NCBI GenBank assembly: GCA_048859965.1
Contig: JBLIZO010000032.1
Span: 1 to 31,233, forward strand
Direction of reading: 5' to 3'
From: Fluviibacter sp048859965
GTDB lineage: Bacteria > Pseudomonadota > Gammaproteobacteria > Burkholderiales > Rhodocyclaceae
Length of the DNA: 31,233 bases
Shown: one piece after another, positions 14,983-23,932 of the stretch
Layout: the number at the start of each line of letters is the position of its first letter
Position numbering within the stretch: the first letter of the stretch is position 1
The notes under the pieces: generated by a model
What the model was told of the DNA's origin: nothing
The model's input: only the letters and a program-made list of their open reading frames with translations
Databases searched by the model: none
Program-made: the position numbers and the translations under genes

Positions 14983-17046
14983 ATGCTGGAAAAATCCCTT
15001 ATGGATCAGGGGGTTTTGTGGCGATTGCGCGTTGCGATTGATGCGCCGCTGGCGGCCAGTTTTGACTATCTGGCACCGGCTGAGGTGACCCCGGCTGATG
15101 TAGGTTATCGCGTGGTCGTTCCTTTTGGCGCCGGGCGCCGTGTCGGGCTGATTCTGGCAGTGCTGCCGTTGGACGACGACAGCGATCCCTCTGCGCCGGA
15201 TTCGGCGAAACTGAAGTCCGCAGAAACGGTACTGCGCGATTTGCCGCCGCTGCCGCAAGACTGGGTTGATCTGTGTCTGTTTGCCGCCAGTTATTACCAG
15301 GCGGCGCCGGGCGAAGCGTTGTTGCAGGCTATTCCCACCGGGCTGCGTAAACCGGATCCCACGAAACGGCGCGCGATCAAGCCAGTCGACCCTGCCGAAA
15401 CAGCGGCGAGCCAATGCCCCGCCCTAACGGCGAGCCAGTCTCAAGTTCTGGATGATTTGATACCCCGTCTGGATGGGTACTCGGCCAACCTGCTGTTTGG
15501 CGTGACCGGTTCGGGTAAAACGGAAGTCTATCTGCGTCTGATTGCAGCGGCCTTGGGTGACGACAAGCAGGTTTTACTGCTGGTGCCGGAAATCAATCTG
15601 ACGCCGTTGCTGGAAGCGCGTGTCGCCGCACGTTTTCCGGCGGTGCCGGTTGTCAGCTTGCACAGTGAAGTCACCGAAGCGGCCCGTGCCCGTTATTTTG
15701 CCAGCGCGTTGAATGGCGAGGCGCGCATTGTCATTGGAACACGGCTGGCTGTTTTCACCCCTATGCCGAATCTGGGCCTGATCATAGTTGACGAAGAGCA
15801 TGATCCCGCCTACAAACAACTGGAAGGCATGCGCTATCACGCGCGAGATCTCGCCGTGTGGCGCGCCCATCAGCGAAATATTCCAGTGCTGCTCGGATCG
15901 GCGACGCCATCGCCGGAAAGCTGGTCGAATGTGCAGAGTGGGCGCTATCGCCGTCTGGATCTACCGGATCGTGCCCATGCCGATGCCGTGTTGCCGACCA
16001 TTGAAGTCCTGGATACACGCCGTCTAACCCTGGATGAAGGGCTGTCGCCACAGCTGCTGGCGGAATTGGCGCAGGGCCTGGCGGCAGGCGAGCAGAGCCT
16101 GCTGTTTATCAACCGGCGAGGTTATGCGCCGGTGCTGACCTGTAACGCTTGTGGCTGGATTTCCAATTGCCGACGCTGCGCGGCGCATCGGGTGGTGCAT
16201 CGCCTGGATCGCACGCTGCGCTGCCATCATTGTGGCGATACGTCACCGATACCTCGCCAGTGTCCCGATTGCGGCAATGCTGATCTGCGTCCGGTAGGGC
16301 GTGGCACGCAACGTATTGAGGAAGCCTTGCAGGTGCATTTTCCGCAGGCGCGCATTTTACGCGTTGATCGCGATGTGGCGACAACGCGCCAACAATGGGA
16401 AGCGCTGGAATCGCGAATCCGTTCGCGTGAGGTCGATATTCTCGTCGGTACGCAGATGTTGGCCAAAGGCCATGACTTCCCGGCGTTGACACGTGTGGGT
16501 ATCGTGGGCGCAGATGCGGGGCTGTTCGCAGCCGATTGGCGGGCGCCGGAACGCTTGTTTGCGCAGCTCATGCAGGTGGCGGGCCGTGCAGGTCGGGCGG
16601 CCCATCCCGGGCGCGTGATTGTACAAACCGAGCACCCGGAGCATCCGCTGTATCAGTGTCTGCTTCGGCATGACGTGCCAGCCTTTCTTGAACAGGAGTT
16701 GACGGCACGCCAACAGGCCGGCTTTCCACCCTATGCCTCACAAGCCATTGTCCGCGCCGAAGCCAAGCACCTGGATACCGTATTAGGTTTTTTGCAGCAG
16801 ATCCGGTTGCTCGTACCCTGCGAAGCGCATCCCGAAGTTTTTATTTATGACCCGGTGCCGATGCGCATGGTGAAACTCGCTGGACGTGAACGGGCGCAAT
16901 TGCTCATCGAGTCATCCAGTCGGGTGGCGTTGCAGAATTTGCTTAACGACTGGCTGCCACGAATCAGTGCGGGTCGCGGTATGACGCGCGGTCATGCGGC
17001 GGGTGGCGTACGTTGGGCTGTGGAAGTCGATCCGCTGGAGTGTTAA
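14983..17046 (+). CDS. priA: Primosomal protein N' (replication restart helicase PriA)
   Basis: 3'-5' DNA helicase that recognises stalled forks and reloads the replisome away from oriC. The protein has 687 aa. A DNA-binding N-terminal domain (DAPLAASFDYL, 20-30) precedes the helicase core with Walker A GVTGSGKT (173-180) and DEEH (270-273). A zinc-binding insert has eight cysteines: 387, 390, 396, 399, 414, 417, 427 and 430. A later helicase motif reads VGTQMLAKGHDFP (488-500). The ATG at 14983 is used; an ATG at 15001 (MDQGVLWRL) is nearly as good and neither has a strong Shine-Dalgarno site. The last 83 bases overlap the ROK kinase gene on the other strand. Two DnaA boxes lie upstream. Confidence 0.97.
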   Translation: MLEKSLMDQGVLWRLRVAIDAPLAASFDYLAPAEVTPADVGYRVVVPFGAGRRVGLILAVLPLDDDSDPSAPDSAKLKSAETVLRDLPPLPQDWVDLCLFAASYYQAAPGEALLQAIPTGLRKPDPTKRRAIKPVDPAETAASQCPALTASQSQVLDDLIPRLDGYSANLLFGVTGSGKTEVYLRLIAAALGDDKQVLLLVPEINLTPLLEARVAARFPAVPVVSLHSEVTEAARARYFASALNGEARIVIGTRLAVFTPMPNLGLIIVDEEHDPAYKQLEGMRYHARDLAVWRAHQRNIPVLLGSATPSPESWSNVQSGRYRRLDLPDRAHADAVLPTIEVLDTRRLTLDEGLSPQLLAELAQGLAAGEQSLLFINRRGYAPVLTCNACGWISNCRRCAAHRVVHRLDRTLRCHHCGDTSPIPRQCPDCGNADLRPVGRGTQRIEEALQVHFPQARILRVDRDVATTRQQWEALESRIRSREVDILVGTQMLAKGHDFPALTRVGIVGADAGLFAADWRAPERLFAQLMQVAGRAGRAAHPGRVIVQTEHPEHPLYQCLLRHDVPAFLEQELTARQQAGFPPYASQAIVRAEAKHLDTVLGFLQQIRLLVPCEAHPEVFIYDPVPMRMVKLAGRERAQLLIESSSRVALQNLLNDWLPRISAGRGMTRGHAAGGVRWAVEVDPLEC

Positions 17047-17950
17047 ACAATCGTGCAGCGCCGCGGACGCCGGAACTGTCGCCAAACAGAGGTAGCAGCA
17101 GTTCGGTTCTGAGGGGTGTGCCACTCGGTAGGAAAACATACCTGGGTAGTACGGCAGAAAGATCGTCGATGAGGTTTGGGCGCTGCGCCACGCCCCCGCC
17201 CAGCACGATTGCGTCCGGATCGCAGGCGTTGATCATCGTCGCCAGGGCACGAGCGAGGCGCTGTGTATGTCGTGACAAGGCTGACCGTGCGTCGGCGTTG
17301 CCAAGTAGCGCCGCCGAGATTAATGCAGGGCCGTCTGTCATGGTCGTGTCGGTCGTGGCATGCTGGTAGTCCGCAAGTAGTGCCGGGCCCGATAACCAGG
17401 CTTCGATGCAGCCCTGTTTGCCACAGTAACAAAACGGCCCGGGAAACTCCTCCAGCGATGCGATGGGTAACGGATTATGCCCCCATTCGCCTGCCAGCCT
17501 ATTCGGGCCCTGGCGCAATTGGCCGTTGACTACCCAGCCACCGCCGACACCGGTACCCAGAATCACGCCGAAGACTGTACCAAATCCACGTGCCGCGCCA
17601 TCCGTTGCTTCCGAGAGCGCCAGACAGTCGGCGTCGTTGGCGAGGCTCACCGGGCGTCGTAGCAGGGCCTCCAGATCCACCTGCAAGGTCTGGCCGTTCA
17701 GGCAGGTCGAATTAGCGTTGCGGAGTCGGCCATCCAGTGGATTCGTCGACCCCGGGTGGCCCACGCCGATGCGGACACAAGCAGTGCCGAGCGCGGCTTC
17801 GGCTGATCGTACCAGCGATCGAATGGTTTGCAGGGTTGCCGGGTAATCGTTCCTGGGGGTGGGCAGACGCTCGCGGAAGCGGAAATGACCCTGCTCATCC
17901 AGAACGGCTGCTTCGATCTTGGTGCCGCCCAGATCAATGCCCACCTGCAT
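16964..17950 (-). CDS. ROK family sugar kinase (fructokinase/glucokinase-like)
   Basis: Phosphorylates a hexose with ATP; ROK kinases act on glucose, fructose or N-acetyl amino sugars, and the substrate cannot be fixed here. It has 328 aa. The phosphate-binding start VGIDLGGTKIEAAVL (3-17), catalytic Asp106 in LANDADCLAL, LGTGVGGG (131-138) and the ROK zinc site His158 with Cys174, Cys176 and Cys181 (GHNPL, CYCGKQGC) are all present, and IVLGGGV sits near 248-254. The pattern resembles E. coli Mak. The start has GGGGGAAA 5 bases upstream. Family proteins usually end near residue 302 (GAARLF); the last 26 or so residues are encoded antisense to priA and look like read-through tail rather than conserved domain. 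Confidence 0.92.
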   Translation of the reverse strand: MQVGIDLGGTKIEAAVLDEQGHFRFRERLPTPRNDYPATLQTIRSLVRSAEAALGTACVRIGVGHPGSTNPLDGRLRNANSTCLNGQTLQVDLEALLRRPVSLANDADCLALSEATDGAARGFGTVFGVILGTGVGGGWVVNGQLRQGPNRLAGEWGHNPLPIASLEEFPGPFCYCGKQGCIEAWLSGPALLADYQHATTDTTMTDGPALISAALLGNADARSALSRHTQRLARALATMINACDPDAIVLGGGVAQRPNLIDDLSAVLPRYVFLPSGTPLRTELLLPLFGDSSGVRGAARLFNTPADRLPQPNVRHPPHDRASYRDPH

Positions 17951-18066
17951 TCAATTTCCCCCGTGTTTTGATCATTTAATACACAAGGTATCATGGTTAA
18001 CAGATTGGCGTCAGCCCGGAAGGTTGGATGCCGCTGATCTGATTCATGTCGCCAAGGAGCACACGT

Positions 18067-18420
18067 ATGCTGGTACGATTTTCTTCACAGGCCACGGCCA
18101 ATCTTCTAATGTTTGATGACGTCGCGCGGGCATTGCTTACGGTAATCGGTAAGTCCGCAACGCAACGCGGCGTGATGACTGTGGACGAAATGCCAGCGGC
18201 GTTAGTGCATTTGCGGGCGCTGGTAGCGCATGAGCGACGTTTGAAGGATGGATGCGGAACGCCCGAAGAAAAGCCGCTTCCCGAGATTGGCATTGAACCG
18301 CACGAGTTGGTGGGGCTGTCGGTTCGAGCGCAACCGTTCATCAAGATGTTGGAACAGGCTGCGCGAGAAAAAAAAGAAATTACCTGGGAAGCGCCAAAGG
18401 ATTTTTCGGCGCAGAAATGA
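18067..18420 (+). CDS. DUF1840 domain-containing protein
   Basis: Small cytoplasmic protein (117 aa) of the DUF1840 family, function unknown. The start MLVRFSSQATANLLMFDDVA, the VDEMPAALVHLRAL segment (about 39-52) and the C-terminal RAQPFIKMLEQAAREKKEITWE are typical. The ATG at 18067 is preceded by AAGGAG with 7-base spacing; an upstream ATG at 18046 has no such support. It stands alone on the plus strand between two minus-strand genes, diverging from the ROK kinase across a 116-base gap in which I see only weak promoter-like hexamers (TTGATC/TATCAT at 17968-17994). Its stop codon lies within a strong hairpin. Confidence 0.88.
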   Translation: MLVRFSSQATANLLMFDDVARALLTVIGKSATQRGVMTVDEMPAALVHLRALVAHERRLKDGCGTPEEKPLPEIGIEPHELVGLSVRAQPFIKMLEQAAREKKEITWEAPKDFSAQK

Positions 18421-18447
18421 GGAAGCCACCGGGGGTGGCTTCCTCAT
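18417..18447. terminator. Hairpin terminator shared by DUF1840 and metH
   Basis: A perfect 14-bp stem (ATGAGGAAGCCACC / GGTGGCTTCCTCAT) with a GGG loop spans 18417-18447, between two convergent genes: the DUF1840 stop codon is inside its left arm, and the metH stop is 37 bases away on the other side. It works in either direction by symmetry. The bases after it are not T-rich on either strand, so termination may be by a strong stem plus Rho, or the stem may protect 3' ends. Confidence 0.75.
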
Positions 18448-18483
18448 AAGGGATTGGGCCCGCTGTTCATTCGGTGGCCAGGG

Positions 18484-21400
18484 TTAGACAATGGGCGCTA
18501 GCCAGCGTTTGGCTTCATCCACTGACAGGCCACAACGGTGCGCCCAATCCGCCAGTTGATCGTTGCCGATCTTGCTGACGGCAAAATAGTGCGCCGCCGG
18601 ATGCGCCAGATAGAAGCCGGAGACGGAGGCGGCCGGCCACATGGCGCACGATTCGGTCAGTGATATACCGGCCAGTTTGGGCACATCCAGTAGTTCAAAC
18701 AGGCTGCGCTTGGCCAGGTGATCCGGGCAGGCCGGATAACCCGGTGCCGGACGAATGCCACGATAGGCTTCTTTGATCAGGGCAGCATTATCGAGGCTCT
18801 CACCGGCGGCGTAACCCCAATAGGTCATGCGTACTTCACGGTGCAGCCATTCAGCAAAGGCTTCGGCCAGACGATCTGCCAGTGATTTGAGCATGATGGA
18901 ACGGTAATCGTCGTGCTCGGCTTCAAAGCGCTGAAGCTGTGGTTCGATACCCTCACCGCAGGATACGGCAAAGCCACCAATCCAGTCGGACGGGGTATTC
19001 ACCGCTTGCTTTTCGGCGATGAAGTCGGCCAGACACCAGTTCGGTTTGCCATTGGGGCGCTCTTGTTGCTGGCGCAGGTTGTGCCAGATCATGCCTACAT
19101 GCTGTCGAGTGCTGTCGGTATAAATCTCGATGTCGTCGCCGACCCGATTGGCTGGGAACAGGCCAAACACGCCGCGCGGTTTAAGCCATTGCTCATCCAC
19201 AATCTGCTTGAGCATGGCTTGTGCATCGGCATAGACCTGCTTGGCGGTTTCGCCGACCACCTCGTCATCCAGAATGGCGGGGAAAGAACCGGTCAGATCC
19301 CAGGTCTGGAAAAAGGGGCTCCAGTCGATATAGGGCACCAGCTCTGCCAACGCAGGTTCGATCACTTGAACGCCCGTCTTTTGTGGTGCGACGGGTTGAT
19401 AATTGGCGTACTCGCCCGCAAAGGCATCAAAGGCATTGGCCTGTGCTGCTTCCAGCGAGACGAGGGTGACGCCTTTCTTGTTGGCGTGCTGCTGCCGTAC
19501 TTTCTCGTAATCAGCGGCAAGCTCCGTGCGGTAATTTGCCGCTTTTTCCAGATCAGATGAAAGCAGATTGGAGACTACGCCCACGGCGCGCGACGCATCG
19601 GGCACATAAACGACCGGGCGATCATAATTCGGCGCGATCTTGATGGCCGTATGAGCGCGACTGGTGGTGGCGCCCCCGATCATGAGCGGGATATCAAATC
19701 CCTGACGCGTCATTTCGCTTGCGATGTAGGTCATTTCTTCCAAGGACGGCGTAATCAGGCCGGACAAGCCGATAACTTGTGCTTCGTGTTCGATGGCCGC
19801 TTTGAGGATCTGGTCACAGGGCACCATGACGCCGAGGTCAACGACCTCATAACCGTTGCAACCCAGCACCACACCGACGATATTTTTGCCGATATCGTGC
19901 ACATCACCTTTGACCGTGGCGAGTACGATTTTGCCTTTGGCGGCGGCGCCGGAGCGGGCCTTTTCTTCTTCGATGAACGGTACCAGATGGGCGACAGCCT
20001 GCTTCATGACACGGGCGGATTTGACCACCTGCGGCAGGAACATTTTGCCGGCACCGAACAGATCGCCGACGGTGTTCATGCCGGACATGAGCGGGCCTTC
20101 AATCACGGCCAACGGCGGTTTACCCGCAGCAGCGAGGGCGGCACGACACTCTTCGGTGTCCGCAACAACGTACTCGGTAATGCCTTTGACCATGGCATGG
20201 CTGAGCCGCGCTTCCACCGGCCACTGACGCCAGGACAGATCCTCCACACGCTCCTTGGCGGTGCCTTTGACATTCTGTGCAAATTCGACGAGTGCGTCGC
20301 CTGCACCGGCATGCTTGTTGAGCACCACGTCTTCGACCTTGGCACGTAGCTCGGGCTCGATCTCGTCGTAAACACCGAGTTGGCCGGCGTTGACGATGCC
20401 CATGGTCATGCCGGCTTGAATGGCGTGATATAGGAAGACGGTATGAATCGCTTCGCGTACCGGGTCATTGCCGCGGAATGAGAACGACACATTCGAAACG
20501 CCACCCGAGATATGCGCATGCGGTAAATGCGCCTTGATCCAGCGGGTGGCTTCGATGAAATCGACGGCGTAACCGTCGTGTTCCGGAATGCCGGTGGCAA
20601 TGGCGAAAATGTTCGGGTCGAAGATAATGTCTTCTGGCGGGAAACCATTGGCGACGAGCAGTTTGTAGGCGCGTTCGCAGATTTCGACTTTACGGGCGAA
20701 GGTGTCAGCCTGCCCTTTTTCGTCAAAAGCCATCACGATGACGGCAGCGCCATACTGGCGCGCCAGACGTGCCTGCCGCAGGAACTCGGCCTCGCCCTCT
20801 TTCATCGAGATCGAGTTGACAATGCCTTTGCCTTGAATGCACTTGAGACCGGCTTCAATCACCGACCACTTCGATGAGTCGATCATGATCGGCACGCGCG
20901 AAATATCCGGCTCCGAGGCAATCAGATTCAGAAAGCGCACCATGGCGGCTTCCGAATCGAGCATCGCCTCATCCATATTGATGTCGATGACCTGGGCGCC
21001 GTTTTCTACTTGCTGGCGGGCAACGGCCAGTGCATCATCGAAGCGGTTTTCCAGAATCATCTTCGCGAAGGCGCGAGAACCCGTGACGTTGGTGCGTTCA
21101 CCGACGTTGACGAAGAACGACTCGGGGCCGATTTCGCAAGGCTCCAGCCCCGACAGGCGCAGGCGATGTGGTACTTCGGCCGGGCGCCGCGGTGTGACGC
21201 CCGCCACGGCGTTGGCAATGGCGCGGATGTGATCCGGTGTGGTGCCGCAGCAGCCACCGACGATATTAGCCAGACCGTGTACGGCCCATTCGCGAATATC
21301 TTCGGCCAGCATCTCCGGGGTTTCATCGTAACCACCGAAAGCATTCGGCAAACCGGCGTTCGGGTGCGCCGAGATATAGGTGGGGCAGATTCTGGACAGT

Positions 21401-22191
21401 GTTTCGACGTGCTGACGGAGCTCCTTGGCGCCCAGTGCGCAGTTCAGCCCCATCGAGATTGGGCGAGCGTGCGACAGCGAGGTCCAGAAAGCCTCGGCCG
21501 TCTGGCCGGAGAGCGTGCGACCCGAGGCGTCGGTAATCGTGCCCGAAATCATGACGGGCCAGCGGCGATGGCGGGTCTCGAATACTTGTTCGACGGCCAT
21601 GACGGCCGCCTTGGCGTTCAGCGTATCGAAGACTGTTTCGATGAGCAGCAGATCAGCGCCACCGTCGATGAGGCCGTTAGCGGCCTCGACGTAATTTCTG
21701 ACCAGTTCGTCAAAGCTGACGTTGCGCGCGCCCGGGTCGTTGACATCGGGCGAGATCGAGGCAGTACGTGAGGTCGGACCGATCACACCCGCGACGAGGC
21801 GCGGCTTGGCCGGGTTCTGCGCGGTGTATTTGTCGCAGGCGAGTCGCGCGATGGCGGCACCTGCGACATTAAGTTCATAAACGATTTCTTCGAGCTTGTA
21901 ATCGGATTGCGATAGGCGCGTCGCGTTGAAGGTATTTGTCTCGATGATATCGGCACCGGCCGCCAGATACTGCTCGTGAATGCCCTGGATGATGTCCGGG
22001 CGGGTCAGCAGTAACAGGTCGTTGTTCCCTTTGAGATCGTGGGTATGATCCGCGAAGCGTTTACCCCGGAAATCGGCCTCGGTGAGGCTGTGACGCTGGA
22101 TCATGGTGCCCATGGCGCCGTCGAGCACGAGCACGCGCTCCTTCAGGTGCGACAGAATCTCTTCAGTACGATCAGGTTGTGGTGCGTTCAT
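18484..22191 (-). CDS. metH: Cobalamin-dependent methionine synthase
   Basis: Transfers a methyl group from methyltetrahydrofolate through methylcobalamin to homocysteine. From the ATG at 22191 it has 1235 residues and all four modules: the homocysteine domain with zinc ligands Cys251 (GLNCALG) and Cys314/Cys315 (GGCCGTTPDH); the folate domain beginning near FVNVGERTNVTGSRAF (360-375); the B12 domain with GDVHDIG, where His765 ligates cobalt; and the reactivation domain with RPAPGYPACPDH near 1150. A TTG at 22206 would add five residues and I consider it less likely. It is the last gene of the minus-strand series starting at cobQ, 27 bases downstream of waaQ, so the main B12 consumer lies downstream of B12 assembly genes. 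No SAH or B12 riboswitch directly precedes it. Confidence 0.98.
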   Translation of the reverse strand: MNAPQPDRTEEILSHLKERVLVLDGAMGTMIQRHSLTEADFRGKRFADHTHDLKGNNDLLLLTRPDIIQGIHEQYLAAGADIIETNTFNATRLSQSDYKLEEIVYELNVAGAAIARLACDKYTAQNPAKPRLVAGVIGPTSRTASISPDVNDPGARNVSFDELVRNYVEAANGLIDGGADLLLIETVFDTLNAKAAVMAVEQVFETRHRRWPVMISGTITDASGRTLSGQTAEAFWTSLSHARPISMGLNCALGAKELRQHVETLSRICPTYISAHPNAGLPNAFGGYDETPEMLAEDIREWAVHGLANIVGGCCGTTPDHIRAIANAVAGVTPRRPAEVPHRLRLSGLEPCEIGPESFFVNVGERTNVTGSRAFAKMILENRFDDALAVARQQVENGAQVIDINMDEAMLDSEAAMVRFLNLIASEPDISRVPIMIDSSKWSVIEAGLKCIQGKGIVNSISMKEGEAEFLRQARLARQYGAAVIVMAFDEKGQADTFARKVEICERAYKLLVANGFPPEDIIFDPNIFAIATGIPEHDGYAVDFIEATRWIKAHLPHAHISGGVSNVSFSFRGNDPVREAIHTVFLYHAIQAGMTMGIVNAGQLGVYDEIEPELRAKVEDVVLNKHAGAGDALVEFAQNVKGTAKERVEDLSWRQWPVEARLSHAMVKGITEYVVADTEECRAALAAAGKPPLAVIEGPLMSGMNTVGDLFGAGKMFLPQVVKSARVMKQAVAHLVPFIEEEKARSGAAAKGKIVLATVKGDVHDIGKNIVGVVLGCNGYEVVDLGVMVPCDQILKAAIEHEAQVIGLSGLITPSLEEMTYIASEMTRQGFDIPLMIGGATTSRAHTAIKIAPNYDRPVVYVPDASRAVGVVSNLLSSDLEKAANYRTELAADYEKVRQQHANKKGVTLVSLEAAQANAFDAFAGEYANYQPVAPQKTGVQVIEPALAELVPYIDWSPFFQTWDLTGSFPAILDDEVVGETAKQVYADAQAMLKQIVDEQWLKPRGVFGLFPANRVGDDIEIYTDSTRQHVGMIWHNLRQQQERPNGKPNWCLADFIAEKQAVNTPSDWIGGFAVSCGEGIEPQLQRFEAEHDDYRSIMLKSLADRLAEAFAEWLHREVRMTYWGYAAGESLDNAALIKEAYRGIRPAPGYPACPDHLAKRSLFELLDVPKLAGISLTESCAMWPAASVSGFYLAHPAAHYFAVSKIGNDQLADWAHRCGLSVDEAKRWLAPIV

Positions 22192-22218
22192 AGACAATAT
22201 CTTCAAAAAACTCGCCGT

Positions 22219-23352
22219 TCAGCGGTGTGCAAGCGGCTGGTGGTCAGACAGCAGCGGGGTAATGGCCGCCCAAACCTCGTCAGGCGTTATGTGGGTGAGG
22301 CATTCGCTCACCTTGCCGCCGCCGCAACCGTCCAGGCCACAGGGTCGGCAGTTGAATTGTGCGCTACGCGTAATGACCTGATGGTGACCGATTCTCGGTG
22401 TGCCCCATGGGCCCCAATGCCCTTCGCCCGACGGTCCGAACAATACAACCACCGGAGTGCGCATGGCGGCGGCAATATGCATCGGTGCCGAATCAACACC
22501 GGCAAAGCAGCGTGCCTGCGCGGTGAGTGCGCCCAGGTCCTTCAGCGACAATGCCCCCGCCAGACTCGCTGCAGGCGGTTCGTTGCGTTTCGCTAATGCT
22601 GTCTGGATGCGTTCGATCAGGTGGCCTTCTTTTGCACCGGGCGCGGCGGTCAGCAGTACAGGCCAGCCAGCGGCACGGATACGGACGATGATGTTTGCCC
22701 AACCCTCGGCTGTCCAACACTTGAAGTGCCAGCGCGAAGGCGGGTGCAGGTGTACGAATTTGCCGGGTTCCAGGCCCAGCGATTGCAGACGTGCCGCAAT
22801 ATGCGCTTCAGCGTCGGCACCTGGAACAAAGGTGAGTGCGCGTTGGTCCTGTGCAGGCTGCATGCCCAATCGACGCAGTGCATCGAGATTCTGCTCGACG
22901 ACATGACGGCGGCCGCTGCCCATGATCGGTGAAACAAAATGTGTAAAGCTGCCTTTCCAGAAGCGGCCACGACCGTTGACGCGTGGTGCGACGGCATAAC
23001 GTGGTTTGAGTAACCGTGACAGCCATGCACCGCGCGGGTGTTCGGTGAGATGCACGATCAGGTCATATTGGCGCGATTGAAGTGTCTTCAGCAGAGACCA
23101 CTCTGCCTTGGCCTGTCCCGTCAGGCCCAAGCGCTTCCAGGCACGGTCAATGGCGTGCAGTTGATCCAGGTCCGGGTGGCCGGACAGCATGTCGGCAGTG
23201 TCGGCATAAACCAGCCCGTCGATCTGCGCCAGTGGCGCAGCCGCTTTAAGCGCGCTGAACACAGGCGATGCGAGCAATACATCACCGTGATGACGCAGCT
23301 TGGTCACCAGAATACGGCGAATTTGGGACAAGGGAATCGCGTCGGCAGGCAT
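22219..23352 (-). CDS. waaQ: LPS heptosyltransferase III (WaaQ/RfaQ type)
   Basis: GT9-family glycosyltransferase (377 aa) that adds a heptose to the inner core of lipopolysaccharide at the cytoplasmic face of the inner membrane. The N-terminal signature ILVTKLRHHGDVLLASP (14-30) is characteristic of RfaQ; FVHLHPPSRWHFKCW in the middle, FAGVDSAPMHIAAAM and VVLFGPSGEGHWGPW in the donor-binding half, and the cysteine cluster CRPCGLDGCGGGKVSECL near the end fit the same subfamily. The ATG is 4 bases past the cobC stop, with no clear Shine-Dalgarno site, implying translational coupling. Its position between cobC and metH is unexpected for an envelope gene; no other LPS genes are in the window. 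Confidence 0.92.
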   Translation of the reverse strand: MPADAIPLSQIRRILVTKLRHHGDVLLASPVFSALKAAAPLAQIDGLVYADTADMLSGHPDLDQLHAIDRAWKRLGLTGQAKAEWSLLKTLQSRQYDLIVHLTEHPRGAWLSRLLKPRYAVAPRVNGRGRFWKGSFTHFVSPIMGSGRRHVVEQNLDALRRLGMQPAQDQRALTFVPGADAEAHIAARLQSLGLEPGKFVHLHPPSRWHFKCWTAEGWANIIVRIRAAGWPVLLTAAPGAKEGHLIERIQTALAKRNEPPAASLAGALSLKDLGALTAQARCFAGVDSAPMHIAAAMRTPVVVLFGPSGEGHWGPWGTPRIGHHQVITRSAQFNCRPCGLDGCGGGKVSECLTHITPDEVWAAITPLLSDHQPLAHR

Positions 23353-23356
23353 GGCG

Positions 23357-23926
23357 CTATTGTACCGGTGCAGCTTGAATTTGCTCGAGTGTGAAGTCCA
23401 GGTACAGGAGTTCGCCGTAGTCGTAACGCAGTTTAAGCCAGTTTGTGCCGGACAAGCGCTGATGGTGCGCCTGCAGTGCGCGTATTACGCCGGCGTGCGT
23501 CACAACGATCGCATGATGATGGCGGTCGCTGATTTCTCTCAGCCATGCCAGTACGCGCTGTTGTAGTTCATGGCCGGTTTCGCCGCCGGGTGGCCGGAAG
23601 CCGGCGATATTGGCAGCCCAGGCATCCAGTGCCGTAGGCCCGATGGCGTCCCAGGCCTGCATTTCCCAGTCGCCGAAATTCAATTCGCGCAACCGTGCAT
23701 CTTCAATATAATCCGGTGACAATACTGAAGCCAGGTCTCTGCAGCGTTGCAGTGGGCTGCTGAATACCGGCGCGTTGATCATGGTTTGTTGCGCCAGTTG
23801 TTCGCGTAATCCATCCACCCGTGCCGGATCACCATGTACCGGTGTTTTCAATGGCAGATCGGTGTGTCCGTAACAAACCCCCGGTGTCACTGCCGGCGGA
23901 AAATGGCGGATCAGGCAAAGACGCAT
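23357..23926 (-). CDS. cobC: Alpha-ribazole phosphatase-like histidine phosphatase
   Basis: Histidine-phosphatase-superfamily enzyme (189 aa), most likely the CobC step that removes the 5'-phosphate of alpha-ribazole phosphate or adenosylcobalamin phosphate. Phospho-acceptor His8 lies in LIRHFPP, where the usual RHG is RHF; Arg61, Glu81 and His144 (VVTHAGVIRAL) complete the active site, and CYGHTDLPL (18-26) matches the CobC-type RHxxP...CYGxxD pattern. Function is assigned by motif and place: it starts 6 bases after cobT and is followed 4 bases later by waaQ. A generic phosphatase role cannot be excluded from sequence alone. Confidence 0.85.
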   Translation of the reverse strand: MRLCLIRHFPPAVTPGVCYGHTDLPLKTPVHGDPARVDGLREQLAQQTMINAPVFSSPLQRCRDLASVLSPDYIEDARLRELNFGDWEMQAWDAIGPTALDAWAANIAGFRPPGGETGHELQQRVLAWLREISDRHHHAIVVTHAGVIRALQAHHQRLSGTNWLKLRYDYGELLYLDFTLEQIQAAPVQ

Positions 23927-23932
23927 GATGGC

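Noticed and set aside
19651..20349. Long plus-strand open frame (232 codons) opposite metH
   Set aside because: It lies wholly antisense to the conserved folate and B12 domains of MetH, has no recognisable motif, and its composition is that expected from the complement of a GC-rich gene.
21010..21771. Plus-strand open frame (253 codons) opposite the metH N-terminal half
   Set aside because: Antisense to the homocysteine-binding domain; no ribosome-binding site and no protein-family features.
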